A stretch of 64,000 nucleotides of DNA from Streptomyces sp. NBC_01317 (GTDB lineage: Bacteria; Actinomycetota; Actinomycetes; Streptomycetales; Streptomycetaceae). Under the pieces are notes generated by a model. It did not search any database. It was not told the DNA's origin and worked only from the letters and a program-made list of their open reading frames with translations. Position 1 is the stretch's first letter. Each line of letters starts with the position of its first letter. Shown here in pieces: positions 26,664 to 35,403 of this stretch. The stretch is taken from contig NZ_CP108393.1 of assembly GCF_035961655.1 (NCBI RefSeq), forward strand, positions 3,269,501 through 3,333,500, in the 5' to 3' direction. A program made the translations under genes and the position numbers.

Positions 26664-27458
26664 ATGCTCACCATCAGCGTGCTCGCGGCGTACGCCGGGG
26701 TGACGGTGCGGGCCGTACGCCACTACCACCGGATCGGCCTGCTGCCTGAGCCCGAACGCGACCGGTCCGGTTACCGGACCTACGACGCCGGCGCGGTCGT
26801 ACGGCTGATCCGGATCCGCACCCTGGCCGATGCCGGCGTGCCGCTGGCCAGGGTGCAGGAACTCCTCAACGCCGGCCCGGAGGACTTCGCCGACGGCGTG
26901 CGGGAGATCGACAAGGATCTGCGCGCCGAGATCCGGCGGCTGAAGGACACCCGCGGCCGGCTCGCCCGGCTGGCCGCCGGGGAGCACCTGGCGCTCCCGC
27001 GGAGCGTCGTGGACTACCTCGACCGGGTGCGGGGTCTCGGCGTCGAGGAGCGGTACATCGAGAAGGAGCGGGACGCCTGGATCATGATCGCCGCGCAGGT
27101 GCCGCACCTGATCGACTCCGTGATCGCCAAGAAGCACCAGGAGCTGGACGACCCCGACATGGTGAAGCTCTACGGCCTTCTCAGCGGGGCGCTCGACTGG
27201 CCGGCCGACGACCCGCGCGTCGTGGAGGTCGCCGACCTCATGGAGCGCCTGATGATTCGCGCGGTGGAGGCCGGCGAGGTGGGGGGCGACAACACCGTCG
27301 ACGAGCAGTTCGCCGACCTGCTGGACGCGACCGTGGTCGAGTCCTCACCGAGCGCCGCGCGGCTGTTGGCGATCCTGGAGGAGCGCGGCTGGCGGGGCTG
27401 GACCCGCATCGAGCACGTGCCTGCCGACAGGCTCACCATTCAACTGCCGCCGTCGTGA
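26664..27458 (+). CDS. MerR family transcriptional regulator
   Basis: 264 residues. The N-terminal winged helix LTISVLAAYAGVTVRAVRHYHRIGLLPEPERDRSGYRTYDA is classic MerR, followed by a dimerisation helix. The C-terminal part (about 120-255) is an all-helical effector region with repeated ADLMERL-type helices. No Cys cluster is present, so a drug-like ligand is more likely than a metal. It is transcribed with the DrrAB-like transporter, whose promoter has a MerR-type operator, and presumably induces the transporter on binding its substrate. Confidence 0.93.
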   Translation: MLTISVLAAYAGVTVRAVRHYHRIGLLPEPERDRSGYRTYDAGAVVRLIRIRTLADAGVPLARVQELLNAGPEDFADGVREIDKDLRAEIRRLKDTRGRLARLAAGEHLALPRSVVDYLDRVRGLGVEERYIEKERDAWIMIAAQVPHLIDSVIAKKHQELDDPDMVKLYGLLSGALDWPADDPRVVEVADLMERLMIRAVEAGEVGGDNTVDEQFADLLDATVVESSPSAARLLAILEERGWRGWTRIEHVPADRLTIQLPPS

Positions 27459-27725
27459 AGGCCGCGACACCGGACCGCTCCACCTGATCTGTCCGGTCCC
27501 TCCGATCCACCCGCTCCGTCCGGTCCTGATCGGAAAAGGGGCGCGTGCGGCAGATCGTACGGACATAAAACGCTTCAAAAAGTCCACCCGCTGCCAATTC
27601 CCGCCATGCCGACACCGCGCCGTGACCTTCACCTAGCGTCCTTCTCCAGGTGGCCGACCCCCCGCCACCCGGCCCGCACGGCCCCAAACGTGCGATGTTG
27701 GACCAGTAAGGAAGTGGACGCCCTC

Positions 27726-28823
27726 GTGGCAGCGCACCGGAAACACAAACAGCGCCCGCTCACCGGCCCCGCCGGCCGTACCGCCGCGACTCTCGCCCTG
27801 GCGGGCGCCGCGACGGCGACGGCCGGAGCCGCGGCCGGATCCGCCCACGCGGAACCGCGCCTGACGGCCGCTCAGGTCAAGTCGAAGGTCGACAGGCTCT
27901 ACGAGCAGGCCGAGGCCGCCACCGAGAAGTACAACGGGGCGAAGGAGAAGGCCGACGACGCCCGCGACGCGCTGAACGAGCTGCGCGACGAGGCCACGCG
28001 GCGGACGGAGCGGCTCAACACCTCGCGCGCGGCGCTCGGTTCGATCGCCACCGCCCAGTACCGGGCCGGCGGCCTCACCCCCACGGTGCAGCTCGCGCTC
28101 AGCTCGGACCCGGACACGTTCCTCCAGGCCGCCGCCCTCGCCGAACGGACCGCCGCGCACCAGGCCTCGACGGTCACGCGGATCCGCAAGGAACTGGCGG
28201 CGATCGCGGAGTTACGGATCCGGGCCGACGACCGGCTCGTGGACCTCAAGGCCCGTCAGAACGAGGTGGCCGCGCGGAAGACCACCGTCCAGAAGCGCCT
28301 CACCGCCGCCGAGGACCTCCTGGACACGCTCACCGCCCAGGAACGCGCCCGGTACGCCGAGCAGGAGTCGGCGGGGGCCCAGGACCAGCAGGTGCGGTAC
28401 GGGGCCGCGCGGACGGACGGCGCCCTCACCCGTGCCGGCCGCTCCGCCTCCCGCCCCGCCTCGCAGGCGCCCAGCAGCCGCGCCGCCGCGGCCGTCGCCT
28501 TCGCGTACGCGGCGATCGGCAAGCCGTACGTCTGGGGTGCCACCGGCCCCGGCTCCTTCGACTGCTCCGGGCTCACCCAGGCCGCCTGGGCCGCGGCCGG
28601 CGTCTCCCTCCCCCGGACCACGTACACCCAGATCAACGCGGGACAGCGTGTCCCCCGCTCCCAGCTCGCCCCCGGTGACCTGGTGTTCTTCTACTCGGGC
28701 ATCAGTCACGTCGGGATCTACGTCGGCGACGGGAAGATGATCCACGCCCCCCGGACCGGCACGAACGTCCGGATCGCCCCGATCGACGAAATGCCGTTCG
28801 CGGGCGCCACCCGCCCCGTGTAG
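27726..28823 (+). CDS. Secreted NlpC/P60 peptidoglycan endopeptidase
   Basis: 365 residues from GTG 27726 (AAGGAAG 11 bp upstream); an earlier GTG at 27714 overlaps that site. The signal peptide runs through GRTAATLALAGAATATAGAAAG and is cut near AHA-E. A coiled-coil region follows (about 45-235). The C-terminal NlpC/P60 domain has the intact nucleophile in GSFDCSGLTQ, the His in SHVGIYVGDGKMIHAP, and the YVWGATGPG motif. It should cut stem peptides during growth or sporulation. Its domain plan is the same as that of the gene at 23446, which lacks the Cys. Confidence 0.95.
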   Translation: MAAHRKHKQRPLTGPAGRTAATLALAGAATATAGAAAGSAHAEPRLTAAQVKSKVDRLYEQAEAATEKYNGAKEKADDARDALNELRDEATRRTERLNTSRAALGSIATAQYRAGGLTPTVQLALSSDPDTFLQAAALAERTAAHQASTVTRIRKELAAIAELRIRADDRLVDLKARQNEVAARKTTVQKRLTAAEDLLDTLTAQERARYAEQESAGAQDQQVRYGAARTDGALTRAGRSASRPASQAPSSRAAAAVAFAYAAIGKPYVWGATGPGSFDCSGLTQAAWAAAGVSLPRTTYTQINAGQRVPRSQLAPGDLVFFYSGISHVGIYVGDGKMIHAPRTGTNVRIAPIDEMPFAGATRPV

Positions 28824-28942
28824 CGCGGCCCGCCAGGCACTCACCGGCACTCACCGCGTCCCCGACCACCCCGCCGTCGCCGGACTGGCCCCCGCCGGGA
28901 TGCCGCTCCCCCGCCCCCGGGTCACGATGAGCGCGGATGCCC

Positions 28943-28986
28943 ACCGGTCCGTGAGCCCCTGAGCCGGTGAACCGGTCCGTGAGCCC
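28943..28986 (+). repeat. 16-bp direct repeat upstream of the small secreted protein gene
   Basis: ACCGGTCCGTGAGCCC occurs at 28943-28958 and again at 28971-28986, 28 bp apart, ending 15 bp before the start codon. It may be a regulatory site or slippage product. No inverted symmetry is obvious. Confidence 0.6.
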
Positions 28987-29000
28987 GTGAAGGGGAAGCC

Positions 29001-29402
29001 GTGATACGTGTGACACGCCGAGGACGGAGAGCCGCCGTGCGGGCCACGGTTCTCGGCGCCGGTGCGCTCTTCGTCCTCGCGCCCGTCGGCGTCACCCCCC
29101 GGGGCTGCGGTGATCTCTCGGGGGGCCGCCTGTGCATCGAGGGGCCGATCGGCGGCGAGGGCGGGTTCACCACCCGGTACGTCCAGCACGACGGCGGCCC
29201 CGGCCTCGCCGTACGCCTCGGTTACCAGCGCAAGGACCACCGCGTCACCGCGTTCGCGGACTGGTTCGGTACGCGGCGCACGCGCGACGGGGTCGCCGCG
29301 CTGAGCGGCCACCTCGACACCGAGCCCGGCGAATGCATCCGCGGGGTCCTGCTGGACGCCCGGGGGCACGCGTACGTCACCCAGTGGCAGTGCTCGGACT
29401 GA
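29001..29402 (+). CDS. Small secreted protein, function unknown
   Basis: 133 residues. MIRVTRRGRRAAVRATVLGAG plus ALFVLAPVGV is a signal peptide or anchor. The mature part has four Cys (CGD, LCIEG, ECIRG, QWQCSD) that could form two disulfides. It also has beta-type segments (GGFTTRYVQHDGGPGLAVRLGY; HRVTAFADWFG). No family recognised. A GGGGAAG site precedes the ATG. It is convergent with the response-regulator gene. Confidence 0.7.
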   Translation: MIRVTRRGRRAAVRATVLGAGALFVLAPVGVTPRGCGDLSGGRLCIEGPIGGEGGFTTRYVQHDGGPGLAVRLGYQRKDHRVTAFADWFGTRRTRDGVAALSGHLDTEPGECIRGVLLDARGHAYVTQWQCSD

Positions 29403-29434
29403 TCCGCGGACACCCGCGTACGGACAGCCGGTCC

Positions 29435-30166
29435 TCAGACCAGCCGGCGCGCCGTCGCCCACCGCGTCAGCTCGTGCCGGTTCGACAACTGGAGCTTGCG
29501 CAGGACCGCCGAGACGTGCGACTCGACCGTCTTCACCGAGATGAAGAGCTGCTTCGCGATCTCCTTGTACGCGTACCCCCGCGCGATCAGCCGCAGCACC
29601 TCCCGCTCCCGCTGCGTCAGCCGGTCCATGTCCTCGTCCACCGGCGGCGCGTCCGAGGACGCGAAGGCGTCCAGGACGAACCCGGCCAGCCGGGGCGAGA
29701 AGACCGCGTCGCCGTCCTGCACCCGGAAGATCGAGTCGACCAGGTCGGCGCCGGTGATCGTCTTCGTGACATAGCCGCGGGCGCCGCCCCTGATCACCCC
29801 GATGACGTCCTCCGCCGCGTCCGACACCGACAGTGCCAGGAACCGCACCGGGCTCTCCGCCGCCGCCATCAGCGGCGCGCAGCGGCGCAGCACCTCGACG
29901 CCGCCGCCGCCCGGCAGGTGGACGTCGAGCAGGACGACCTCGGGGCGGGTCGCCGTGATCACGGCGACCGCCTGGTCGACGTCGGCCGCCTCGCCGACCA
30001 CCTCGACGCCGGTCTGTTCGGTGCGGCCGATCTCGGCCCGGACTCCGGTACGGAACATCCGGTGGTCGTCGACGAGCACCACGCGCGCGTGCCGCCCGCC
30101 GCCGCCCTCCGCCGGGCCCCCCGGCGTCCCCGCGGTGCCTTCGGCCTGTACGCCTTCGCTGCTCAT
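29435..30166 (-). CDS. LuxR-family (NarL-type) response regulator
   Basis: 243 residues. The receiver domain (about 28-150) has the acidic pair VDDH, the phospho-acceptor in VVLLDVHLPGGGG and the Lys in GYVTKTITG. The C-terminal LuxR helix-turn-helix is LTQREREVLRLIARGYAYKE plus KTVESHVSAVLRKL. The first roughly 27 residues are Gly/Glu-rich and variable. It is 94 bp downstream of the PspC-fused histidine kinase in the same operon and is its likely partner. Confidence 0.95.
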   Translation of the reverse strand: MSSEGVQAEGTAGTPGGPAEGGGGRHARVVLVDDHRMFRTGVRAEIGRTEQTGVEVVGEAADVDQAVAVITATRPEVVLLDVHLPGGGGVEVLRRCAPLMAAAESPVRFLALSVSDAAEDVIGVIRGGARGYVTKTITGADLVDSIFRVQDGDAVFSPRLAGFVLDAFASSDAPPVDEDMDRLTQREREVLRLIARGYAYKEIAKQLFISVKTVESHVSAVLRKLQLSNRHELTRWATARRLV

Positions 30167-30260
30167 CGTCCCTGTCCCCTCGCCGTCGCCCTGCTTCGTG
30201 TCCTCGTCCGTACGGTACGGTCCCGCCGCCGGGGCGTGTCCCCCTCAGTCCGCTCAGTCC

Positions 30261-31574
30261 TCAGTCCGCCCGCTCCATCTCCAGCTCGACCTCCGTGCCC
30301 CCGTCCGGTACCGCCCGCAGCCGCGCCGTCCCCCCGTGCCGCTGCATCCGCCCGATGATCGACTCCCGTACCCCCATCCGGTCGTCCGGCACCGCGTCCA
30401 GGTCGAACCCGGGCCCCCGGTCCCGTACGGAGAGGAAGACCGTACGCCCGTCCACCTCCGCGAAGACCTGCACCGCCCCGCCGTCGCCCCCGTACTTGGC
30501 GGCGTTGACCATGGCCTCGCGCGCGGCCTGCATCTGCGCGGCCAGCCGGTCGTCCAGCGGGCAGTCGCCGACGACGACCACCTCGATCGGGACCCCGTGG
30601 TAGTCCTCGACCTCCGCCGCCGTCCGCTTCACCGCGTCGGCGAGGGTGGCCGGTTCGTCCGCCTCCTCCTTGCCCGTGCCCTCCGGGTTGTAGAGCCAGG
30701 CGCGCAGCTCGCGTTCCTGGGCGCGGGCGAGCCTGCGGACCTCGCCGGGCTCGTCCGCGTTGCGCTGGATCAGCGTGAGGGTGTGCAGGACGGAGTCGTG
30801 CACGTGTGCGGCGACCTCGGCGCGCTCCTGGGCGCGGATCCTCATCAGCCGTTCCTCGGACAGGTCCTGGGTCATCCGGACCAGCCAGGGCCCGAGGAGC
30901 AGCGCGACCCCGGCCACGACGGCGATCGCGCCGGTCAGGACGTTGCCGAGCTGGGCCGCCGCGCCCCTGACCACCATGAAGACGGCCAGCCCGAGGCCGA
31001 CCAGGGCCACGCCCGCGAAGCCGCGCGCCAGTTGCAGCAGCCTGCGGCGGCGGCCGACCTCGGTCCAGCGCGCCCGGCGCGCGTTGTCGGCCTGGCGCCA
31101 GACCAGGACGACGCCCGCGCCGATCAGCAGGGTGGGCCAGATGTAGCGGTCGGCGTGGTTGCGGCCCAGGTTGACGTTGCCGATGAACACCCCGGCGCCT
31201 ATGACCAGCGCGACCAGCGCGAAGACCTGCCCCTTGTCGGGCTTGCGCAGCCGCCGCCGGCCGTCGGGGCTGGTCTCGAAGAGCGAGCGCGGTTCGGTCG
31301 CCGTACCGCCGACGCCGAGCGGGACGACGATCCAGAAGACCGCGTAGAGCAGCACGCCGAGTCCCTGGGCGAAGAAGAGGCCGAGGAAGACGAGCCGTAC
31401 CCACACGACCGGCAGCCCCATGTGCCCGGCGAGCCCGCGGGCCACCCCGCCGAGGAGTCGGCCGTCGGCGCTGCGGTAGAGCTTGCGCGTCGGCTGGTCC
31501 TCCGGCGCGGGGGCGCGGGGATACGAGGGCGGGGCTGAGCGGGGCGGGGCGGCCGGCATGCCTTTGATGGTCAC
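30261..31574 (-). CDS. PspC-domain sensor histidine kinase
   Basis: 437 residues. An N-terminal PspC domain (KLYRSADGRLLGGVARGLAGH ... FWIVVPLGV, about 30-100) with its own membrane helix is followed by about four more membrane helices (100-225). The HisKA_3 dimerisation helix carries the phospho-His in EVAAHVHDSVLHTLTLIQRN. The HATPase domain has EAMVNAAKYGG (N box), RDRGPGFDLDAVP (G1) and MGVRESIIGRMQRHGG (G2). Membrane-stress sensing is suggested by the PspC fusion. It is divergent from another PspC gene 172 bp away, which may be a target or co-sensor. Confidence 0.95.
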   Translation of the reverse strand: MTIKGMPAAPPRSAPPSYPRAPAPEDQPTRKLYRSADGRLLGGVARGLAGHMGLPVVWVRLVFLGLFFAQGLGVLLYAVFWIVVPLGVGGTATEPRSLFETSPDGRRRLRKPDKGQVFALVALVIGAGVFIGNVNLGRNHADRYIWPTLLIGAGVVLVWRQADNARRARWTEVGRRRRLLQLARGFAGVALVGLGLAVFMVVRGAAAQLGNVLTGAIAVVAGVALLLGPWLVRMTQDLSEERLMRIRAQERAEVAAHVHDSVLHTLTLIQRNADEPGEVRRLARAQERELRAWLYNPEGTGKEEADEPATLADAVKRTAAEVEDYHGVPIEVVVVGDCPLDDRLAAQMQAAREAMVNAAKYGGDGGAVQVFAEVDGRTVFLSVRDRGPGFDLDAVPDDRMGVRESIIGRMQRHGGTARLRAVPDGGTEVELEMERAD

Positions 31575-31746
31575 ACGGCGGCGCGGCTCCTGGCATCAGG
31601 GTCGGGTCCCTGACAGGACCCTGAGCCGACCCTGAGGCCGGACGCGGCCCGAGCCGTACCCGGCGGAGAGCCCTGCCGCGAATATCAGGGAGAGGCCAGG
31701 GTCGGAGCGGGTGGAGGCACGGCGTGCGCGCGGTCACCATGGAGCT

Positions 31747-33114
31747 ATGACCCCGCCGCCGCCCCAGCCGCCTCCCGCGCCTGCCGCGCCTCCCGAGTCC
31801 GCCCCGGGCTCTCCGGCGTCTCCCGGATTCCCGGAGTCCCCGGATTCCCCGGCGTCCCCCGGCACGGCGCCCGGTCCGCACCTGACGCGCAGCCCGCGCC
31901 AGAAGGTGTTCGCCGGGGTGTGCGGGGGCCTCGGCCGGTACTGCGACGTCGACCCGGTCATCTTCCGGATCGTCGTCGGGGTGCTCTCGGTGACCGGTGG
32001 TATCGGTCTGATCTTCTACGGCTTCGCGTGGCTGCTGATCCCGCAGGAGGGCGAGGACGAGAACGAGGGCCGCAGGCTCCTGTCAGGACGGGTCGACGGC
32101 GCCTCCCTCATCGCGGTGCTGCTCGCGCTGATCGGCTGCGGGCTGTTCCTGTCGATGGTGGGCAACGGGGGCACGCTGGGCTTCGCGGCGATGCTCTCGA
32201 TCGCGGTCGCCGGTTCGGCGGTCTGGTCCCGGCGGCGCCGGGGGGCCGCGCCCGCCGGCGGCCCGCTCGACGCGGCGACGGCGCACACGGTGGCGGAGGC
32301 GCCGCCCGAGACGAAGGCGCCGCCCTCGCCCGGCGGTCCGTCCTGGTGGCGGGACCCGATCGTGAAGGACGGCACCACGGGTCCGGTCGGCGGCGACTAC
32401 CTGTGGGGCCCGGAGGGCGTGGCCGAGACCCCCTGGCCGGGCCGGGACGACCCGGCCCCGTCCCGCCCCCTCGGTCCCCCTGGGCCGCGCGGCATCGGCG
32501 GTGCGGTCTTCCTGCTGGCGCTGGTCGCGGGCGGTCTCGGCACGGGCCTGTCCTGGGACACCCAGCCCCTCGGTACGAGCCTCCAGATCGGCCTGTCGGC
32601 GGCGCTCGCGGTCTTCGGGACCGGGCTCGCGGTGAGCGCGTTCCTGGGCCGTACGGGCCTGGGCACGCTGTTCCTCGCGGTGGTCACGGGCGGCCTGCTC
32701 GCCGCGTCCGCCTCGATTCCCAAGGACATCACCACGGAGTGGGGCCGCGAGACCTGGACACCGGTCTCGTACAGCGTCGTGCAGCCCCGCTACCAGCTCG
32801 GCTCCGGGGTCGGCACGCTCGATCTGGGCGGCCTCTCGGTCCCGGCCGGGCGGACGGTCCGTACCCACGCGGAGGTCGGCGCCGGGCAGTTGAAGGTGGT
32901 CGTCCCGCGCGGGGCGACGGTGGTGGTACGGGCCGAGGCGGGCCTCGGGGACCTGAGGCTGCCGGGACGGCCGCCGAACGACGTGGACATCTCCCTCGGC
33001 AACAAACAGAGCAGCACGCTCGCGCCGCGGGCCGGCGCGGACCCGGCCGGCACGATCGTGCTGGACGTCTATGTCGGTTTCGGACAGGTGGAGGTGACCC
33101 GTGCCGCGTCATGA
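31747..33114 (+). CDS. PspC-domain membrane protein
   Basis: 455 residues from ATG 31747. A Pro-rich start precedes the PspC domain (LTRSPRQKVFAGVCGGLGRYC ... GFAWLLIPQEGEDEN, about 45-110). Then come four or five membrane helices (SLIAVLLALIGCGLFLSM, AVFLLALVAGGLGTGLSW and others). The C-terminus is a beta-rich domain (VVQPRYQLGSGVGTLDLGGL ... VVVRAEAGLGDLRLPG, about 350-450), the LiaF/DUF4097-like type seen with stress-response kinases. It sits divergent to the PspC-kinase operon. Confidence 0.9.
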   Translation: MTPPPPQPPPAPAAPPESAPGSPASPGFPESPDSPASPGTAPGPHLTRSPRQKVFAGVCGGLGRYCDVDPVIFRIVVGVLSVTGGIGLIFYGFAWLLIPQEGEDENEGRRLLSGRVDGASLIAVLLALIGCGLFLSMVGNGGTLGFAAMLSIAVAGSAVWSRRRRGAAPAGGPLDAATAHTVAEAPPETKAPPSPGGPSWWRDPIVKDGTTGPVGGDYLWGPEGVAETPWPGRDDPAPSRPLGPPGPRGIGGAVFLLALVAGGLGTGLSWDTQPLGTSLQIGLSAALAVFGTGLAVSAFLGRTGLGTLFLAVVTGGLLAASASIPKDITTEWGRETWTPVSYSVVQPRYQLGSGVGTLDLGGLSVPAGRTVRTHAEVGAGQLKVVVPRGATVVVRAEAGLGDLRLPGRPPNDVDISLGNKQSSTLAPRAGADPAGTIVLDVYVGFGQVEVTRAAS

Positions 33115-33364
33115 GCTGAGGCCGGGACGGCTGGTGGCGGGCGTGACGGTGCTCGGCGCGGCCGTCGCCTACGCGGGCGACGCGGCGGGCGCCTGGCCGA
33201 TCCCGTGGTTCGCGGTCTTCCCCGTCCTCTTCTGCGGCTTCTTCGTGGCCGCGGTGGTGGCCCTGGTCGACTACCGCATGCGGCGCCGGCGGTCGGCGAG
33301 GACGGCGTCCAGCGAGAAGGTGGGCGTGCCGGCGAGCACGAGCGGCAGCCAGGCCATGAGGTAG
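33101..33364 (+). CDS. Small two-helix membrane protein
   Basis: 87 residues from GTG 33101. Two hydrophobic segments (LVAGVTVLGAAVAYAGDA and FAVFPVLFCGFFVAAVVALV) are followed by an Arg-rich stretch YRMRRRRSART. It overlaps the end of the PspC gene by 14 bp, so it is probably translated with it. Its last 94 bp are antisense to the end of the DoxX gene. Function unknown. Confidence 0.7.
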   Translation: MPRHELRPGRLVAGVTVLGAAVAYAGDAAGAWPIPWFAVFPVLFCGFFVAAVVALVDYRMRRRRSARTASSEKVGVPASTSGSQAMR

Positions 33365-33813
33365 GCGAGGTCGTTGCCGTAGTAGTACGGGGTGCTCTGC
33401 CAGCTGACGGTCAGCCACAGGCTCAGCGAGATGAACGCACCGCCGAGCGCGGCGACCCGCCCGAACAGGCCGAACAGCGTGCCCAGGCCCACGGCGAGTT
33501 CACCGAGGGCGATCGCGTACCCGAATCCCGAGGGGCTCTTGAGGGCGAGGTCGACCAGTGCCGGTACGGCCGCGCTGTCCCGTACCCCGTGCATCATCTC
33601 GCCGACCGAACCGGCCCCGGACGCCGCGAAGAAGCCGCTGGTGGTGAGCTTGTCGATGCCCGCGTAGAGGAAGGTGATGCCCAGGAAGAGCCTCAGGGGC
33701 AGCAGCGCGTGGCGCGTCGCCAGCTCCTTCAGGCCGCCCGGCCGGTCACCGCCGCCTCCCGTGCCGATGCCGCCGATCCGTCCGTAGCTCTCTGTCCGGT
33801 AGTTGTGTGCCAT
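33271..33813 (-). CDS. DoxX family membrane protein
   Basis: 180 residues from ATG 33813 (MAHNYRTESYGRIGG). After a Gly-rich cytoplasmic start there are four helices in the DoxX pattern: LLPLRLFLGITFLYAGIDKL, GFGYAIALGELAVGLGTLFG, GRVAALGGAFISLSLWLTVS, and AYLMAWLPLVLAG. DoxX proteins are associated with membrane oxidoreductases, but no partner is adjacent here. The 3' end overlaps the convergent small membrane gene by 94 bp. Confidence 0.88.
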   Translation of the reverse strand: MAHNYRTESYGRIGGIGTGGGGDRPGGLKELATRHALLPLRLFLGITFLYAGIDKLTTSGFFAASGAGSVGEMMHGVRDSAAVPALVDLALKSPSGFGYAIALGELAVGLGTLFGLFGRVAALGGAFISLSLWLTVSWQSTPYYYGNDLAYLMAWLPLVLAGTPTFSLDAVLADRRRRMR

Positions 33814-33948
33814 CGCCGGTCCCGCCTCTCCCTGTCCCGCCGCCGCAGGGACGAATGTCCGTGCGCGCCTCGCACATGCATACGCACAGGACGCGCCCGG
33901 CACTCAGCGATCAAAGGGACAAACCGTAGGGAGACCGCCGCGCCCCGC

Positions 33949-35265
33949 TCAGTCCATGACCTCGACGCTCACCCGGTTGGTCTCCACCCCGGCCGCTGTC
34001 ACGACCTGCACGTCGACCGTACCGGGCTCCACCTCCACCGGAACAGGCACGGTCAGCGTCGTGTCCGACGGGTTGGCGAACCCGCCCGGCACGGGGACGA
34101 GCGGCACGTGTACGTGGACCGCGCCGATCCTGACGACCATCCCGGCCAGCCGGTCCGGGGTGCCCGCGCCCGGCGGTACGAATCCGGCGCCCCGGATCTC
34201 GATGTCGTCCCCGGTACGGATGGGGGCGTCCAGGTCTCCGGCCTCGCGGGCCCGGACGACCGACAGGATGACGGGCCGGCCGCCCTCCGCGTACTTGCCC
34301 GCGAAGTAGGTGGCGGCGGAGACGGCGGCGAGCAGGGCGAGCGCCCAGGGCAGGTCGGGGAGTTGGCCCGGCCGCCGGGCCAGCAGGACGGCGGAGAAGA
34401 CCACGGCGACCGCGTTGAGCAGCGCGTACTGGAGGTCGGTGAAGCTGGCGCGCCCCGCGTCGTCACAGAGCAGGTCGGCCAGGCGCGGCCGTTCGGCCCG
34501 TACCTTCTGGAGCCGCCGGCCGAGGACCCGCGACGACACGACGTGCCGTACGAGGACGGCGACGGCGCAGACGACGGCCAGCACGGTCACCAGGCCCGCG
34601 CCCCGGGCCAGGTCGAGTCCGGCGATCAGGTCGTCGCGCCGGGACGTCCCGGACGCGCCCGCGAGTTGGAGCGCGAGGACGAGGACGGCGAAGACGACGA
34701 ACAGCACCCAGGCGGAGGCGACCGTACGGGACGTGGAGAGCCGGTTGTCCTCGCCGATCAGCGGCGCGAGCAGGCCGCCCCGGGCGCGGTGCAGGCGGGC
34801 GGCGGCGGTCAGGAGCCCGGCGGCCACGAGGGCCGCGAGCAGCCCGGCCGTACGGGCACCGGTCCAGCCGGCGCCTATCGCGGTCGCGGTCTGTGCCAGG
34901 GCGAGGACCACCACGGCGCCCCAGACGACCTGGAGCGTGCGCAGCCAGACCGAGTGCAGCCAGGCGTCGCCCGCCTCGCGGCTGCGGTCGGCCACCGCAC
35001 GGGCGGACTGGGTGAGTTCGTCGGAGACCCACTGCCTGGAGGCGCCGGCGGAGTGCGCGACGGCGGCGGGCAGCCCCTGCCCGGCGGCCAGTTCGTCGCG
35101 CTTCGCCAGGAACGCGGCCACGGCCCGCCGGTGGCCCTCGCGTGCTCCGTGCGGGCAATCACCACACGTACAGCCTCCGCCGTGCGCGCCCCGTCTCGCC
35201 TCTTGCACCGCCACGCCGAACGCCGCCCTTCCCCGGGAGTGAACTTCCGTGCAGTGAATTCCCAT
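33949..35265 (-). CDS. Multi-pass membrane protein with a C-terminal beta domain, unknown function
   Basis: 438 residues from ATG 35265 (AGGGAAG 8 bp upstream). The N-terminus has a Cys-rich patch CTCGDCPHGAREGHRRA (possible metal site). A helical region and about six membrane helices follow between 95 and 330. The final roughly 110 residues look like an immunoglobulin-type (IPT/TIG-like) beta domain (GDDIEIRGAGFVPPGAGTPD ... TVDVQVVTAAGVETNRVSV) that probably faces outward. No family named with confidence. Expressed divergently from the DUF985 gene. Confidence 0.75.
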   Translation of the reverse strand: MGIHCTEVHSRGRAAFGVAVQEARRGAHGGGCTCGDCPHGAREGHRRAVAAFLAKRDELAAGQGLPAAVAHSAGASRQWVSDELTQSARAVADRSREAGDAWLHSVWLRTLQVVWGAVVVLALAQTATAIGAGWTGARTAGLLAALVAAGLLTAAARLHRARGGLLAPLIGEDNRLSTSRTVASAWVLFVVFAVLVLALQLAGASGTSRRDDLIAGLDLARGAGLVTVLAVVCAVAVLVRHVVSSRVLGRRLQKVRAERPRLADLLCDDAGRASFTDLQYALLNAVAVVFSAVLLARRPGQLPDLPWALALLAAVSAATYFAGKYAEGGRPVILSVVRAREAGDLDAPIRTGDDIEIRGAGFVPPGAGTPDRLAGMVVRIGAVHVHVPLVPVPGGFANPSDTTLTVPVPVEVEPGTVDVQVVTAAGVETNRVSVEVMD

Positions 35266-35283
35266 GCGGTGAACTTCCCTGCC
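35239..35283. repeat. Three 15-bp tandem repeats spanning the start of the membrane protein gene
   Basis: GTGAACTTCCGTGCA, GTGAATTCCCATGCG and GTGAACTTCCCTGCC lie head to tail at 35239-35283. Read on the minus strand they form in-frame pentapeptide-like units (EVHRM, GIHCT, EVHSR). The chosen start codon lies inside the array. The repeat may also be a protein-binding site. Confidence 0.75.
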
Positions 35284-35403
35284 ACGCCTGGGAATTGTCC
35301 CGCACAAAGGGGTGAGGATGGGCCCTCGGGCCGGTTGGTGCGGGTGACGAGACGGTCACGTTGTTCACGGTGCGGCCGGGGGCGGCGGGACACAATGGGC
35401 GTC

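Noticed and set aside
23385..27639. A CTAGCGT motif upstream of both NlpC/P60 genes (23385-23391 and 27633-27639)
   Set aside because: Only seven bases shared, with different surroundings and different distances to the start codon.
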